A DNA stretch of 61,976 nucleotides from IMG/VR virus record IMGVR_UViG_3300047300_000894, positions 1 through 61,976 of that record, one strand, 5' to 3'. The notes beneath the pieces are model-generated. The model saw only the letters and a list, made by a program, of their open reading frames with translations. It was not told the DNA's origin and ran no database searches. Numbering within the stretch: the stretch's first letter is position 1; each line of letters begins with the position of its first letter. A program made the position numbers and the translations under genes. Shown in pieces: positions 53,009-59,994 of this stretch. Source of the DNA: a virus.

Positions 53009-53287
53009 ATGGCTGCTAAATCTGCATCTGCAAAATATTACGCATCAAACCCTCAAGCTAAAGCAAAGAAGGACGCATACAATAAAGAGTTCAACAAGAA
53101 GCCTGAGCAACGGGCAAAGCGTTCTGAATTAGTTAAGGTTAATCGTGAGCGTGGAACTTATGGTAACGGAGATGGAAAGGATGCATCGCATACAAGCAAA
53201 GGTATTGTAATGAAAAAAGCCTCCGTAAACAGAGGCTCTAAATCAGATTCAGCGGGCGACAAACGAGCTCGTGGAGGTAAAAAATAA
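53009..53287 (+). CDS. Conserved basic phage protein, last gene of the plus block
   Basis: This 92-residue protein begins MAAKSASAKYYASNPQAKAK and has NKKPEQRAKRSELVKVNRER, GTYGNGDGKDASHTSKG and ends RARGGKK. This pattern is frequent in environmental phages and has no known role. Highly basic. The stop touches that of the opposing methyltransferase gene, with no terminator visible between them. Confidence 0.7.
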   Translation: MAAKSASAKYYASNPQAKAKKDAYNKEFNKKPEQRAKRSELVKVNRERGTYGNGDGKDASHTSKGIVMKKASVNRGSKSDSAGDKRARGGKK

Positions 53288-53914
53288 TTAACCTTTGTTC
53301 TTACAGAAATTCATTACCTCCAAGCAGAACTCGTGAGGAATTTTACTCCTATTGTAAGCCCCCTTTAATCCTTGTGTCCCTGTCTGCGAACCTCGTGGTG
53401 CAGAAACGTGGCAAGGGTCTCCGTTTTTGCAATGAGGCTTTGGAGAATATGCTTCGGCATTACTCCAAATATCCGTAGGCTTCATCCTTGTATCTCCATA
53501 TTGGCAGTAAGTAACTGTATCTCGTTTAAGATGCTCAAGCTGTGGCATCTTCCTCATTAATCCTCGTGGATTCTCAATAAAGAAAAACTTTGGATTAATC
53601 TGCTCAATTAAATTTAGCGTTGCATCAAGCAATTCCAAGCCAAGTCTCGCTGTATCAGTATATGGAACATAATTTCCTTTTGTACTACCTTTCCAATGTC
53701 TACCTATAGATGCTACAGAAAATGCTGTACAAGGCGGAGAAGCCCACACTACATCGGGTTGAAATGGTAGCTTCGATAAGTCAAACTCTCTGATATCGCA
53801 AGCATAATCTATCCCATCAAATGGCAGTAGGTCAGATGAAAATACCTCCATTCCCAACTCTTCTGCTGCCTTACCGATTGAGCGGGAACCAGCAAATAAT
53901 TCTAATACCTTCAT
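53288..53914 (-). CDS. C5-cytosine DNA methyltransferase (Dcm-like), second copy
   Basis: This 208-residue protein begins MKVLELFAGSRSIGKAAEEL (motif I, FAG), has ASPPCTAFSVAS (motif IV, catalytic Cys about 62) and FFIENPRGLMRK (motif VI). It is compact, with a Cys/His-containing end (HCKNGDPCH). It differs clearly from the enzyme at 3220, so the two were probably acquired separately. It overlaps the upstream nuclease-like gene by 4 bases, which suggests a functional pair, e.g. self-protection against that nuclease or the host. Confidence 0.8.
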   Translation of the reverse strand: MKVLELFAGSRSIGKAAEELGMEVFSSDLLPFDGIDYACDIREFDLSKLPFQPDVVWASPPCTAFSVASIGRHWKGSTKGNYVPYTDTARLGLELLDATLNLIEQINPKFFFIENPRGLMRKMPQLEHLKRDTVTYCQYGDTRMKPTDIWSNAEAYSPKPHCKNGDPCHVSAPRGSQTGTQGLKGAYNRSKIPHEFCLEVMNFCKNKG

Positions 53915-54444
53915 ATTTCTAACTTAATTAAATCTTCTTCGTAAATCACCTTTTTATCAAGCCCTTCTTTTCTTGGGGGCTTATATGAGCCTATTAGCTT
54001 TGATGCTAAAACAAAATATGCTTCGAACTTACTATCGGGATAGCAGATAACTAAAGCAAGGAACTCCTTATCAGATGGAGAAATGCACAACGGGTCGTTA
54101 GGTTGGAATACCCAAGAGTTAGGATATTGACTTACATCCATACAACTCTTAACGTGAATCTTTATTTCTCCCGAACTTATATCTGCATCAAAAGACTTTA
54201 GTTCTTTAGGGTAAACTCCGATGTCAGGAAATGTTGCGGACTTTTTCTGATCTATAAGCAAGTTCCATACTGCAAACTCCGCCATCTTGCCGATGTAAAT
54301 ATCTGATTCGACCTTGCTTTTGTTTGACTGATTCCTTTTGTCGTAGTGGGCTTGATTAGAAGCGTATACCTCCTTAACAAACAACTCAGCTAACTGATGC
54401 TGATACAAATTAGGAGCGATAAGCTTTACTTTCTTTGGTGGCAT
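53911..54444 (-). CDS. Putative PD-(D/E)XK-type nuclease
   Basis: This 177-residue protein contains YIGKMAEFAVWNLL (Glu in a helix), FDADISSGEIKIHVKSC (Asp, then Lys in a strand, the D...xxK order of restriction-like folds) and beta strands with FLALVICYPDSKFEAYFV. The pattern fits a small restriction-endonuclease-like enzyme. It is directly upstream of, and overlapping with, a C5 methyltransferase gene, so a restriction-modification-like pair is possible. A recombination nuclease is the alternative, given the RusA-like gene on the other side. Confidence 0.5.
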   Translation of the reverse strand: MPPKKVKLIAPNLYQHQLAELFVKEVYASNQAHYDKRNQSNKSKVESDIYIGKMAEFAVWNLLIDQKKSATFPDIGVYPKELKSFDADISSGEIKIHVKSCMDVSQYPNSWVFQPNDPLCISPSDKEFLALVICYPDSKFEAYFVLASKLIGSYKPPRKEGLDKKVIYEEDLIKLEI

Positions 54445-54817
54445 ATGATAAAATGTGAAATACTAACTGATAATTTTTCTTACCCATTGTTTCATCGGGG
54501 TAAATTTCGATTCCCTTGCAGAACTTTTTAGAGTCATCAATAATGTAATGAGCCTTCTTCATAGTATCCTCAAGAATTTTAACCATAGGAATAGTGTTGC
54601 TCGCATCTAATCGGCTATTAAAGTAGAGGGTGATCATATACTTGTCTACTTTTTTAGTTCGTTTAGGGAGTAGCTTTAGGAATAGATTTGCCCAAAACTC
54701 TTTCTCTTTATTTCGGAAAGACCAGTGGCGATTTGCGTACCACTTATTTAAGGACAAATCTACTCCCTCCCATTCTATTGTAAAACTATCAATCGCCTCG
54801 TTCGTATTAGTTGTCAT
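54410..54817 (-). CDS. RusA-like Holliday-junction resolvase
   Basis: This 135-residue protein has LSLNKWYANRHW at the start of the fold, RLDASNTIPMVKILEDTMKKA (the D.SN..K..ED helix pattern) and HYIIDDSKKFCKGIEIY (the paired Asp of the active site), characteristic of RusA. It cuts four-way DNA junctions during replication or recombination and prepares branched DNA for packaging. The length is normal for the family. It overlaps both neighbours. Confidence 0.75.
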   Translation of the reverse strand: MTTNTNEAIDSFTIEWEGVDLSLNKWYANRHWSFRNKEKEFWANLFLKLLPKRTKKVDKYMITLYFNSRLDASNTIPMVKILEDTMKKAHYIIDDSKKFCKGIEIYPDETMGKKNYQLVFHILSYATKESKAYRS

Positions 54818-55007
54818 ACTTTAGTCTTGAGATAAACTCCTCTTGAACCTCCTTCCAATAGCATTCATCAGAAAAGTCTTTATGTTTGCAATTTGTAGAA
54901 AGTTCTGTTATGAAATAATCAATAATAGCCATTCTACCATATCGATTTGAATGTGTTAATATTTCATCTACCCTCTGTGATGGATTAAGATTTTTAGGGT
55001 TTGTCAT
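54807..55007 (-). CDS. Small protein of unknown function, 66 residues
   Basis: It begins MTNPKNLNPSQRVDEIL and contains a helix (GRMAIIDYFITELSTN) and an acidic/aromatic end (YWKEVQEEFISRLK). It overlaps the RusA-like gene by 11 bases and the upstream gene by 4. No family recognised. Confidence 0.6.
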   Translation of the reverse strand: MTNPKNLNPSQRVDEILTHSNRYGRMAIIDYFITELSTNCKHKDFSDECYWKEVQEEFISRLKYDN

Positions 55008-55246
55008 TTTTTTAGAAGAAATTGATTTGTTATTGACTCAGGATTTGCATCAATATAACTCACGAAATCACGAATCATCTTACGAGTATACTTGATTGGT
55101 CGTGTGTTTAAAAATGCAATTAAGCCCTTGCTCCGTATCTGTCGCATCTTGAACTTATTGAATCCAAACATCTCTTGGACTTCTTGGTCTGTGTAAACAA
55201 GTTTCTCCAAGTTGATGTCTTCAGCGATGTTAGATTTTTTTATCAT
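55004..55246 (-). CDS. Small helix-turn-helix protein (MerR/excisionase-like)
   Basis: This 80-residue protein has the pattern VYTDQEVQEMFGFNKFKMRQ (a helix-turn-helix with the specificity helix after FGFNK) and a wing IKYTRKMIRDFV. Such proteins act as small transcription regulators or as excisionases; no integrase is present, so regulation is the more likely role. It is co-translated with the XRE-type protein upstream (17-base overlap). Confidence 0.6.
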   Translation of the reverse strand: MIKKSNIAEDINLEKLVYTDQEVQEMFGFNKFKMRQIRSKGLIAFLNTRPIKYTRKMIRDFVSYIDANPESITNQFLLKK

Positions 55247-55454
55247 TGACTGTTACGGTTATGTCAAGCGAAACCAAATGTCCGTTTGATGCAAGATTAC
55301 AAATAATACGATTAAGCAATGTGAAACCAACCTTTCTTCTACCCGCCTCTAATCCAGAGACTTGCTGAAATGAATTAATTCCCGAAGCTTGAGCGAACTG
55401 ACTTTGAGTCATCCCAAGTTCAGTTCTTATTTTTTTTATTAAGTCTTTCTTCAT
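55230..55454 (-). CDS. XRE/Cro-type helix-turn-helix regulator
   Basis: This 74-residue protein has the Cro/CI fold in residues 4-60: IRTELGMTQSQFAQASGINS, then QQVSGLEAGRRKVGFTLLNRI. It resembles antitoxin-like or HigA-type repressors in size. It could bind the palindromic or iteron sites of this genome and switch early genes off. No toxin gene lies beside it, so a phage regulatory role is likely. Confidence 0.75.
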   Translation of the reverse strand: MKKDLIKKIRTELGMTQSQFAQASGINSFQQVSGLEAGRRKVGFTLLNRIICNLASNGHLVSLDITVTVNDKKI

Positions 55455-55563
55455 ACTCTTTTTCTAATTTAAACTTTAGTTTAGCTTGCTCAATCTTAAT
55501 GTGATGAGCAAGCGTTAGTTGATTATGTATGTTTGACCATACTGAATTAAATGATGCATCCAT
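55420..55563 (-). CDS. 47-residue helical protein
   Basis: This short frame begins MDASFNSVWSNIHNQLT and is a highly charged helix (KIEQAKLKFKLEKEYEERLNKK). It fills the gap upstream of the regulator gene and overlaps its start by 35 bases. The leader is weakly A-rich. It may be an upstream open frame that sets regulator translation. Confidence 0.45.
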   Translation of the reverse strand: MDASFNSVWSNIHNQLTLAHHIKIEQAKLKFKLEKEYEERLNKKNKN

Positions 55564-55564
55564 A

Positions 55565-56035
55565 TTATTTAAGGGTTACACGGATTGTTGTTGAACTTGT
55601 CTTTACAGGAGGATAGAATTCTGTTACTTCGCCTGTCTGATCGTCCACAATCGTAGTCAATCCTTTGCAAGCTTTTGCAAATGCTTCAATATCCTTTAAT
55701 TTAGCTGTAGCCTTATCTACCTCTTGCTTCTGTGCTACCCAAGCGGTAGATGCAGAAAAATCGTATTTAACTCCCGTTTCAACAGCCTTTAATGTAGTGT
55801 CAGCTAATTCAGCCTCATCATTATCGTACTGCTTAAGTTCGGTCATAGCATAAGACTTCAACCCTTTCTCAAGTTCTTCTAATAAGAAGATGTACTTGCG
55901 ACATAATGCCAAATCTTTTAGAGGCTCACCTCCGTTAAACGCTAACTCCTCAAGGTAGCGATTAACCATCCCAATCATCTCTGACTTGTTTGCAGAGGCG
56001 ATTGGGGATTGCTTAAGTTGGACTAATTCACTCAT
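55565..56035 (-). CDS. Protein of unknown function downstream of the SSB-like gene
   Basis: This 156-residue protein starts at the ATG at 56035 (MSELVQLKQSPIA); a longer frame overlaps the upstream gene. It is helical and acidic (KAVETGVKYDFSASTAW, KQEVDKATAKLKDIEAFAKAC) with a beta tail, SSTTIRVTLK. A coiled-coil protein next to an SSB could be a recombination mediator or Gam-like DNA-end protector; I cannot decide. Confidence 0.6.
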   Translation of the reverse strand: MSELVQLKQSPIASANKSEMIGMVNRYLEELAFNGGEPLKDLALCRKYIFLLEELEKGLKSYAMTELKQYDNDEAELADTTLKAVETGVKYDFSASTAWVAQKQEVDKATAKLKDIEAFAKACKGLTTIVDDQTGEVTEFYPPVKTSSTTIRVTLK

Positions 56036-56036
56036 A

Positions 56037-56750
56037 TTAAAAAGGAAGGTCAGATACATCTTCTTTAGACATAGCATCATCAAACTTCGGAGCAACTAAA
56101 GGCTCTGCTTCTTGTTCTGCGTGTATTAACTCCTCATTAGAACTAACTTCTTTACGAGAGGCAAAATAAGCTGTAAGCTCATCGTATATTACATCTGCCT
56201 TCTTGGAGACATCTGCTGGAATTTCTTTGCCCAAAACGAATGTAGGTACAGAATATTTAACAGAACCCTTCTTCTCATCAGAGGCTCCTGAAATACCAAC
56301 GTAGTTAGTTAAAAACTTCTTACGATTCTCTGTAGCAAAGTTTGACCAAGCTTGTAAAACTGCTCCTTTGAAAGATAAGTTAAGCAACTTACCATCAATG
56401 ATAACATACATAGATAGGTTGTAGTGACCACCAATAGATAAAATATCAGCCTTGATGTTCTGATAGATACCGCTAACTAAATCTCCTTTTGATTTGAATG
56501 AGCGTACAAAGAATTCCTCCTTGCGAGTATCTTTGATTTCGTTCGACCAAATCGAAGATTGTGTTTTGTCGTGATAACCACGAATACTTGCAAACTCTTC
56601 ACAATGAATAAACTGAAGAGGGACATTAACTTTTTTGTTAGTTTGACTTTCCTTGTCATAGTAAGTGAAACATTTGTCGTTAGAAGACCACGATAAGTAG
56701 GCTTTAACTGGACTTGGGATGGACTGCTTGTAAGCATCTGATCTTGCCAT
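56037..56750 (-). CDS. Single-stranded DNA-binding protein-like
   Basis: This 237-residue protein has a beta-rich core (residues 10-165, e.g. DKCFTYYDKESQTNKKVNVP, YNLSMYVIIDGKLLNLSFKG), a disordered acidic linker and the terminal tip SKEDVSDLPF. An acidic tail that ends in Asp-Leu-Pro-Phe is the signature of SSB proteins, where it docks replication partners. It would coat single strands made by the DnaB helicase. The leader has overlapping AACCAAACC/AACCAAACA boxes. Confidence 0.65.
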   Translation of the reverse strand: MARSDAYKQSIPSPVKAYLSWSSNDKCFTYYDKESQTNKKVNVPLQFIHCEEFASIRGYHDKTQSSIWSNEIKDTRKEEFFVRSFKSKGDLVSGIYQNIKADILSIGGHYNLSMYVIIDGKLLNLSFKGAVLQAWSNFATENRKKFLTNYVGISGASDEKKGSVKYSVPTFVLGKEIPADVSKKADVIYDELTAYFASRKEVSSNEELIHAEQEAEPLVAPKFDDAMSKEDVSDLPF

Positions 56751-56775
56751 TGTATTGTTTGGTTTGGTTTAAAAA

Positions 56776-56955
56776 TTAATAAATAAATTCTTCTACTGGT
56801 TTCTCAAATTGAGTTAAGAATGCTATTTTACGAGTCATTCTATCTAATTTTTTCTGTGCTGACGACCTTAATCTACCACGAATAGTTCGGTTTTTAGGGT
56901 CGCTTGCGATAGCCTCCGCCTTGCAGAGCACATCGCTGTATCGTGTTTTTCTCAT
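56776..56955 (-). CDS. Basic protein of unknown function, 59 residues
   Basis: It starts at the ATG at 56955 (MRKTRYSDVLCKAEAIAS), about 12 bases after the predicted transcript start of the promoter at 56974-57005. It is rich in Arg/Lys (NRTIRGRLRSSAQKKLDRMT), probably nucleic-acid binding. The longer frame runs through the promoter and a terminator and is not accepted. Confidence 0.6.
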   Translation of the reverse strand: MRKTRYSDVLCKAEAIASDPKNRTIRGRLRSSAQKKLDRMTRKIAFLTQFEKPVEEFIY

Positions 56956-56973
56956 TTTGTTATTAATCTTTAG

Positions 56974-57005
56974 CAAATGTAACACAAAGGATTTATAATA
57001 CAAAA
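56974..57005 (-). promoter_or_regulatory. Strong Bacteroidota-type promoter for the SSB/RusA/methyltransferase operon
   Basis: On the minus strand, TTTTG (57005-57001), exactly 19 bases and TACATTTG (56981-56974) match the consensus fully. The mRNA start near 56967 gives a very short leader. It follows directly after the terminator at 57026-57058, a clean operon border. Confidence 0.8.
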
Positions 57006-57025
57006 TATTTAATGAAATATTATTC

Positions 57026-57058
57026 AAAAAAAAATACCCCACATTGTAGAGTATTTTT
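57026..57058 (-). terminator. Intrinsic terminator, AT-rich, after the MazG-like gene
   Basis: On the minus strand, AAAAATAC and GTATTTTT arms flank a 13-base loop and are followed by a T run of nine. It lies 46 bases after the stop of the MazG-like gene. The A-rich 5' arm may make it bidirectional, but nothing approaches from the other side. Confidence 0.7.
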
Positions 57059-57103
57059 ATTGTAATAAACCATAAACAAATTAAGTAATAGACAATCAAA
57101 ATC

Positions 57104-57532
57104 TTACCGATGGAAACCGTATCGTTTACGGATAATTGGCTCCTCATCGGTGTAAGTATCGTTTGGTTTCGATATGCCTTTGTATACAATTCCCGTGCCA
57201 TTTCTTGTTCCTGTCAAGGTTAAGTCTTCCTTTTTAGGGCTCCAAGTTAGCGTATATCTTGATTTCATATCTGACATCCTATTAGCCTCTTCCCTGTGGA
57301 CTTTAATTTCCTCCTCTAAAGAAATTATATCCTTCTTTAGTCGGGTAAGGTAAACCAATCCATCCATTAATTCCTCTCGCAAATGCTGGCACCAATCAGC
57401 AACAGATAAGTCTGTTCTATCCATATCAGTTCCATATTTATCGTAACCTTTTTTAGCCCGCTCGCCGAACTCTTTGATGATATCAAATACGATACTATCA
57501 GTAAATGTTGTTGTTTCTCTATTCGACTCCAT
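57104..57532 (-). CDS. MazG-like nucleotide pyrophosphohydrolase-like protein
   Basis: This 142-residue protein begins MESNRETTTF. It contains FGERAKKGYDKYGTDMDRTD and WCQHLREELMDGLVYLTRL, i.e. the KG..KYG and H..EE..D..Y helices of the MazG/dUTPase all-alpha superfamily, with the acidic residues that bind metal. It may hydrolyse non-canonical nucleoside triphosphates or (p)ppGpp-type alarmones, keeping the host permissive. A coiled-coil insertion (ISLEEEIKVHREEANR) and a beta tail are additions to the core. The overlap with the upstream gene is 14 bases. Confidence 0.55.
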   Translation of the reverse strand: MESNRETTTFTDSIVFDIIKEFGERAKKGYDKYGTDMDRTDLSVADWCQHLREELMDGLVYLTRLKKDIISLEEEIKVHREEANRMSDMKSRYTLTWSPKKEDLTLTGTRNGTGIVYKGISKPNDTYTDEEPIIRKRYGFHR

Positions 57533-57872
57533 AAGACTTAAATATATCAGATACTTTTGTTGCACATTCAATTTTAGTGTCGTTATCTAAACTCTCAAGC
57601 TTTAACGCTATGTCAAATAAATGGTCAGCTTGAATCGATGCATTAACGAATTGGTCAAGAACAAGACCTTTGCTATCTCCACCTTCTGCCTTCATAATAA
57701 CATCAACTTGCTTCTCAAGTTCAATTATTAACAAGCTTGTTAGCTGTTTAATTTTTTGGAAATGAAAGTTCTTTGCTACAACTTTCTCATCAATAAAATC
57801 TCGTAGTGATTGACACTTTGCGTAATAACAAATCATATCACGCATCTCTTTGTCTGTGAGTAATCTTTTCAT
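57519..57872 (-). CDS. Helical protein of unknown function, 117 residues
   Basis: It starts at the ATG at 57872 (MKRLLTDKEMRDMICYY), after tandem AACCAAACC/AACCAAACA boxes. The long helices (VVAKNFHFQKIKQLTSLLIIELEK) suggest a small bundle. It lies immediately downstream of a terminator (57892-57915) without a visible promoter between, so it may need read-through or a leader-controlled start. Confidence 0.6.
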   Translation of the reverse strand: MKRLLTDKEMRDMICYYAKCQSLRDFIDEKVVAKNFHFQKIKQLTSLLIIELEKQVDVIMKAEGGDSKGLVLDQFVNASIQADHLFDIALKLESLDNDTKIECATKVSDIFKSYGVE

Positions 57873-57891
57873 TTTGTTTGGTTTGGTTTTC

Positions 57892-57915
57892 AAAAAAAGC
57901 TTGTCTTTCCAAGCT
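57892..57915 (-). terminator. Intrinsic terminator at the end of the replication operon
   Basis: On the minus strand, AGCTTG and CAAGCT arms with a 6-base loop are followed by seven T residues. It is placed 20 bases before the next ATG (57872) and about 180 bases after the stop of the preceding gene (58099). Confidence 0.7.
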
Positions 57916-58098
57916 GTCAGCCCAGTACATCTCTATGGATTTCGGGGGACTTTTACTCTAAAAAAGCGTGTATGGACACTCCATTTCTCCACTCTAACCC
58001 TTACAAAAAAGTGGCGTTTTAATATAAACTAACACGCAAACTCTTTAACACTTAATTCGATGTAAAACTAACTCAAAGTATTTAATAAAGCAAATAAG
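57916..58098. other. Non-coding stretch of about 180 bases
   Basis: No coding frame and no full promoter match on the minus strand. It contains a small GTGT-ATGG-ACAC hairpin (about 57968-57979). It could be the 3' part of the replication transcript, the leader of the following genes, or a small RNA. Confidence 0.4.
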
Positions 58099-58332
58099 TT
58101 ACTTATTCTTTTCAATAAATATTTTAAATTCACGAAGCCTTCTGTATGCCGCTTGTTTTTCTCTGCCAAAATTATGCTTGAGCCTCTCTATGCAAACGGA
58201 TACAAACTTTCTATCATCGCCCATAACCTCTCCTTTTTTATAAGAGTAAGACTTTGATTCAAGATTGTCTTCGAGGTACTTCTCGCCCCAAGCAATTGCT
58301 ATGGCATAGTAATCTACTTTTTCTTCTGCCAT
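58099..58332 (-). CDS. Small charged protein of unknown function, 77 residues
   Basis: It begins MAEEKVDYYAIAIAWG and has a helical, Arg/Lys-rich end (HNFGREKQAAYRRLREFKIF). It is the last gene of the replication operon. A DNA-binding or helicase-accessory role is conceivable. No family recognised. Confidence 0.6.
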   Translation of the reverse strand: MAEEKVDYYAIAIAWGEKYLEDNLESKSYSYKKGEVMGDDRKFVSVCIERLKHNFGREKQAAYRRLREFKIFIEKNK

Positions 58333-58363
58333 TACTTATTGCATTTGAATTTATTTATCATCT

Positions 58364-58498
58364 TTAAAATGTTATTCTTAGCGAGAAAATAATCCACGAG
58401 AATGTTATTGATGTGGGCAATTTAGAGAATCCTGATCGTATTCTAATGCTTGGTAATACTTCGATTAGCCTTTGTGTGGCTGTAAATTTTGCTTTCAT
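58364..58498 (-). CDS. 44-residue protein, doubtful
   Basis: A frame begins MKAKFTATQRLIEVLP and ends in a hydrophobic stretch (SITFSWIIFSLRITF). It is placed 12 bases after the lipoprotein stop with an A-rich leader (AACAACAATAAAT). It fills a gap on the proper strand, but nothing else supports it. Confidence 0.35.
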   Translation of the reverse strand: MKAKFTATQRLIEVLPSIRIRSGFSKLPTSITFSWIIFSLRITF

Positions 58499-58510
58499 AT
58501 TTATTGTTGT

Positions 58511-58678
58511 TTATTTCCCGTTGTATTTAAGATTTGGTAAATATTGTGGATTGAAAACGCCAGCGTGTGGCTGATGATTAATTGAGTAAGACTTTGTTAA
58601 CTTCTCAACACTTATTGGTTTTGGTATCTCCGTTGCCTCGCAAGAAGATAGTACCATTAAAATTATTATGTATCTCAT
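58511..58678 (-). CDS. Small lipoprotein, 55 residues
   Basis: It begins MRYIIILMVLSSC, a lipoprotein signal with lipobox VLSSC (Cys13), followed by a polar, Pro/Asn-rich 42-residue domain (KPISVEKLTKSYSINHQPH). Its ATG overlaps the preceding stop (TAATG). A lipid-anchored early phage protein would sit at the periplasmic face of the inner or outer membrane. Known phage lipoproteins of this size block receptors or DNA entry of competing phages (T5 Llp type); this role is inferred. Confidence 0.6.
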   Translation of the reverse strand: MRYIIILMVLSSCEATEIPKPISVEKLTKSYSINHQPHAGVFNPQYLPNLKYNGK

Positions 58679-58938
58679 TATTGTCCGTTTAAATATCTTT
58701 CTACTGCACCAACTACTTGTTTATAATCAATTCCATAAGCTACCTTGATGTCAAAGTAATTACGATCATCAAACCATTTGTCTGGCATATCGTAAAACTG
58801 AATCAGCAGATAATGGTGACTGCCAACTGATTTCATTAGCAGTATATTCTCCGTGTCTTTTATCTTTATGAACGGGAGATTTGACTTTTTCATGAAAGTC
58901 TTAACCCTTGCGATTAAACTACTCTTCTTCGTATCCAT
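58678..58938 (-). CDS. Protein of unknown function, 86 residues
   Basis: It begins MDTKKSSLIARVKTFMKKS and has a beta-rich centre (ILLMKSVGSHHYLLIQFYDM) with an alpha-helical end (YKQVVGAVERYLNGQ). It overlaps the upstream gene by 20 bases. No family recognised. Confidence 0.6.
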   Translation of the reverse strand: MDTKKSSLIARVKTFMKKSNLPFIKIKDTENILLMKSVGSHHYLLIQFYDMPDKWFDDRNYFDIKVAYGIDYKQVVGAVERYLNGQ

Positions 58939-59185
58939 ATCTTAAAAGGAAAAGTTTTGTGATTTCATTTATGTTAAGCAATTTGCCTTCAATCTCGTAG
59001 TACCGAATCCCATCCAAGTTTTTGTACATCTTGAATCCAACAAGGTACTCTTCAAAGTCTGAAAGTATTCTTCGTGTTTGAGGAATTTTGTCAATAGAAC
59101 TTTTCGCATTCTCGACTCCTCTTCGGTAGGCATCTCTTATCGTAATTTCTGCCTCGCCAACTAAATCTTCTACAGGGTCTGTCAT
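58919..59185 (-). CDS. Protein of unknown function, 88 residues
   Basis: It begins MTDPVEDLVGEAEITIRDAY and is mostly helical, with YEIEGKLLNINEITKLFLLR near the end. The start overlaps the stop of the Cas4-like nuclease gene by one base, so it is probably translated with it and may be an accessory to it. No family recognised. Confidence 0.6.
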   Translation of the reverse strand: MTDPVEDLVGEAEITIRDAYRRGVENAKSSIDKIPQTRRILSDFEEYLVGFKMYKNLDGIRYYEIEGKLLNINEITKLFLLRYGYEEE

Positions 59186-59994
59186 TATTTTCTTGGTTTA
59201 AAAAGTAAACTAATTACATCTTGGTACTCCTTACATTCAATAACTTGGTACGATGGATTCTCCTCGTGCAACCAAACAAGATAGCACTTGCCAATCTTTA
59301 GGTTTGTGTTCTTTTGAATGATGTACTTGTACAAGTTTAACTGCAAGGAATAAGTCTCGTACTCACATTCCTCAATAAAGGCAATTGGAGGATTGAAACG
59401 CTTACGATATTCTGAACTCATACGAATCTTTCCGTTAGTCTTGTAATCCCATATTTGAAGCTCATTTTGTTTATCGTTCCAAAATAAACCATCAACCATA
59501 CCCGCAATTCCCGAAGAAATAAGCTCCCCATCTTCATCGTAAACAGGTAAATTCTGGTCCCCAACAACTAACTCTGATGCTATCGGGATTAGACTTGATG
59601 ATGCATCTTTGTAGAAATCCTCAAACAAACGAATACACTCCTCGTACCTTTCCCTTAAATTCAATGCACCATCTTCTCCAAACCTTTGCTTCGGCAACTC
59701 CCAATCGTAAGGGAATATCTTGTTAGACCAAAAGTTTTCTGCATAGCTGTGAACAAATGTTCCTTTCATCGCAGAGAAATCTCTCTTGTAATCCCATTCC
59801 TCAAGGATATCTTCGACTGATCGCTTGGTTTTTTTAGCTGTACCTTTCGCCATCTTTTGAGCATCAAACTTCGGCTTAAGTTTTCCAAGAAACGATGTAC
59901 CACTTAACAACTCTTGCTCTCCGATGTAATACTTGTGCGGGGCATCAAAGTATTTAATATGCTTGAACTTATTCAGCTCTTTGTATATCTCCAT
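59185..59994 (-). CDS. Cas4/RecB-like PD-(D/E)XK nuclease
   Basis: This 269-residue protein has GTFVHSYAENFW (His of the nuclease fold, about 78-90), GIAGMVDGLFWNDKQNELQI followed by WDYKTN (the D...(E)xK core: Asp about 167, Asp182-x-Lys184) and YSLQLNLYKYII (the Q..LY motif that closes the active site). These are the RecB/Cas4 nuclease motifs in order. It probably processes DNA ends in replication-dependent recombination. No iron-sulphur cysteine cluster as in Cas4 is visible, and there is no CRISPR array. The start overlaps the stop of a tiny lipoprotein gene (TAATG). Confidence 0.8.
   Translation of the reverse strand: MEIYKELNKFKHIKYFDAPHKYYIGEQELLSGTSFLGKLKPKFDAQKMAKGTAKKTKRSVEDILEEWDYKRDFSAMKGTFVHSYAENFWSNKIFPYDWELPKQRFGEDGALNLRERYEECIRLFEDFYKDASSSLIPIASELVVGDQNLPVYDEDGELISSGIAGMVDGLFWNDKQNELQIWDYKTNGKIRMSSEYRKRFNPPIAFIEECEYETYSLQLNLYKYIIQKNTNLKIGKCYLVWLHEENPSYQVIECKEYQDVISLLFKPRK

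Noticed and set aside
56956-57201. Extension of the 59-residue gene to 141 residues with a membrane-like N-terminus
   Set aside because: The extension crosses a perfect promoter and a terminator, and its hydrophobic part reflects AT-rich non-coding DNA.
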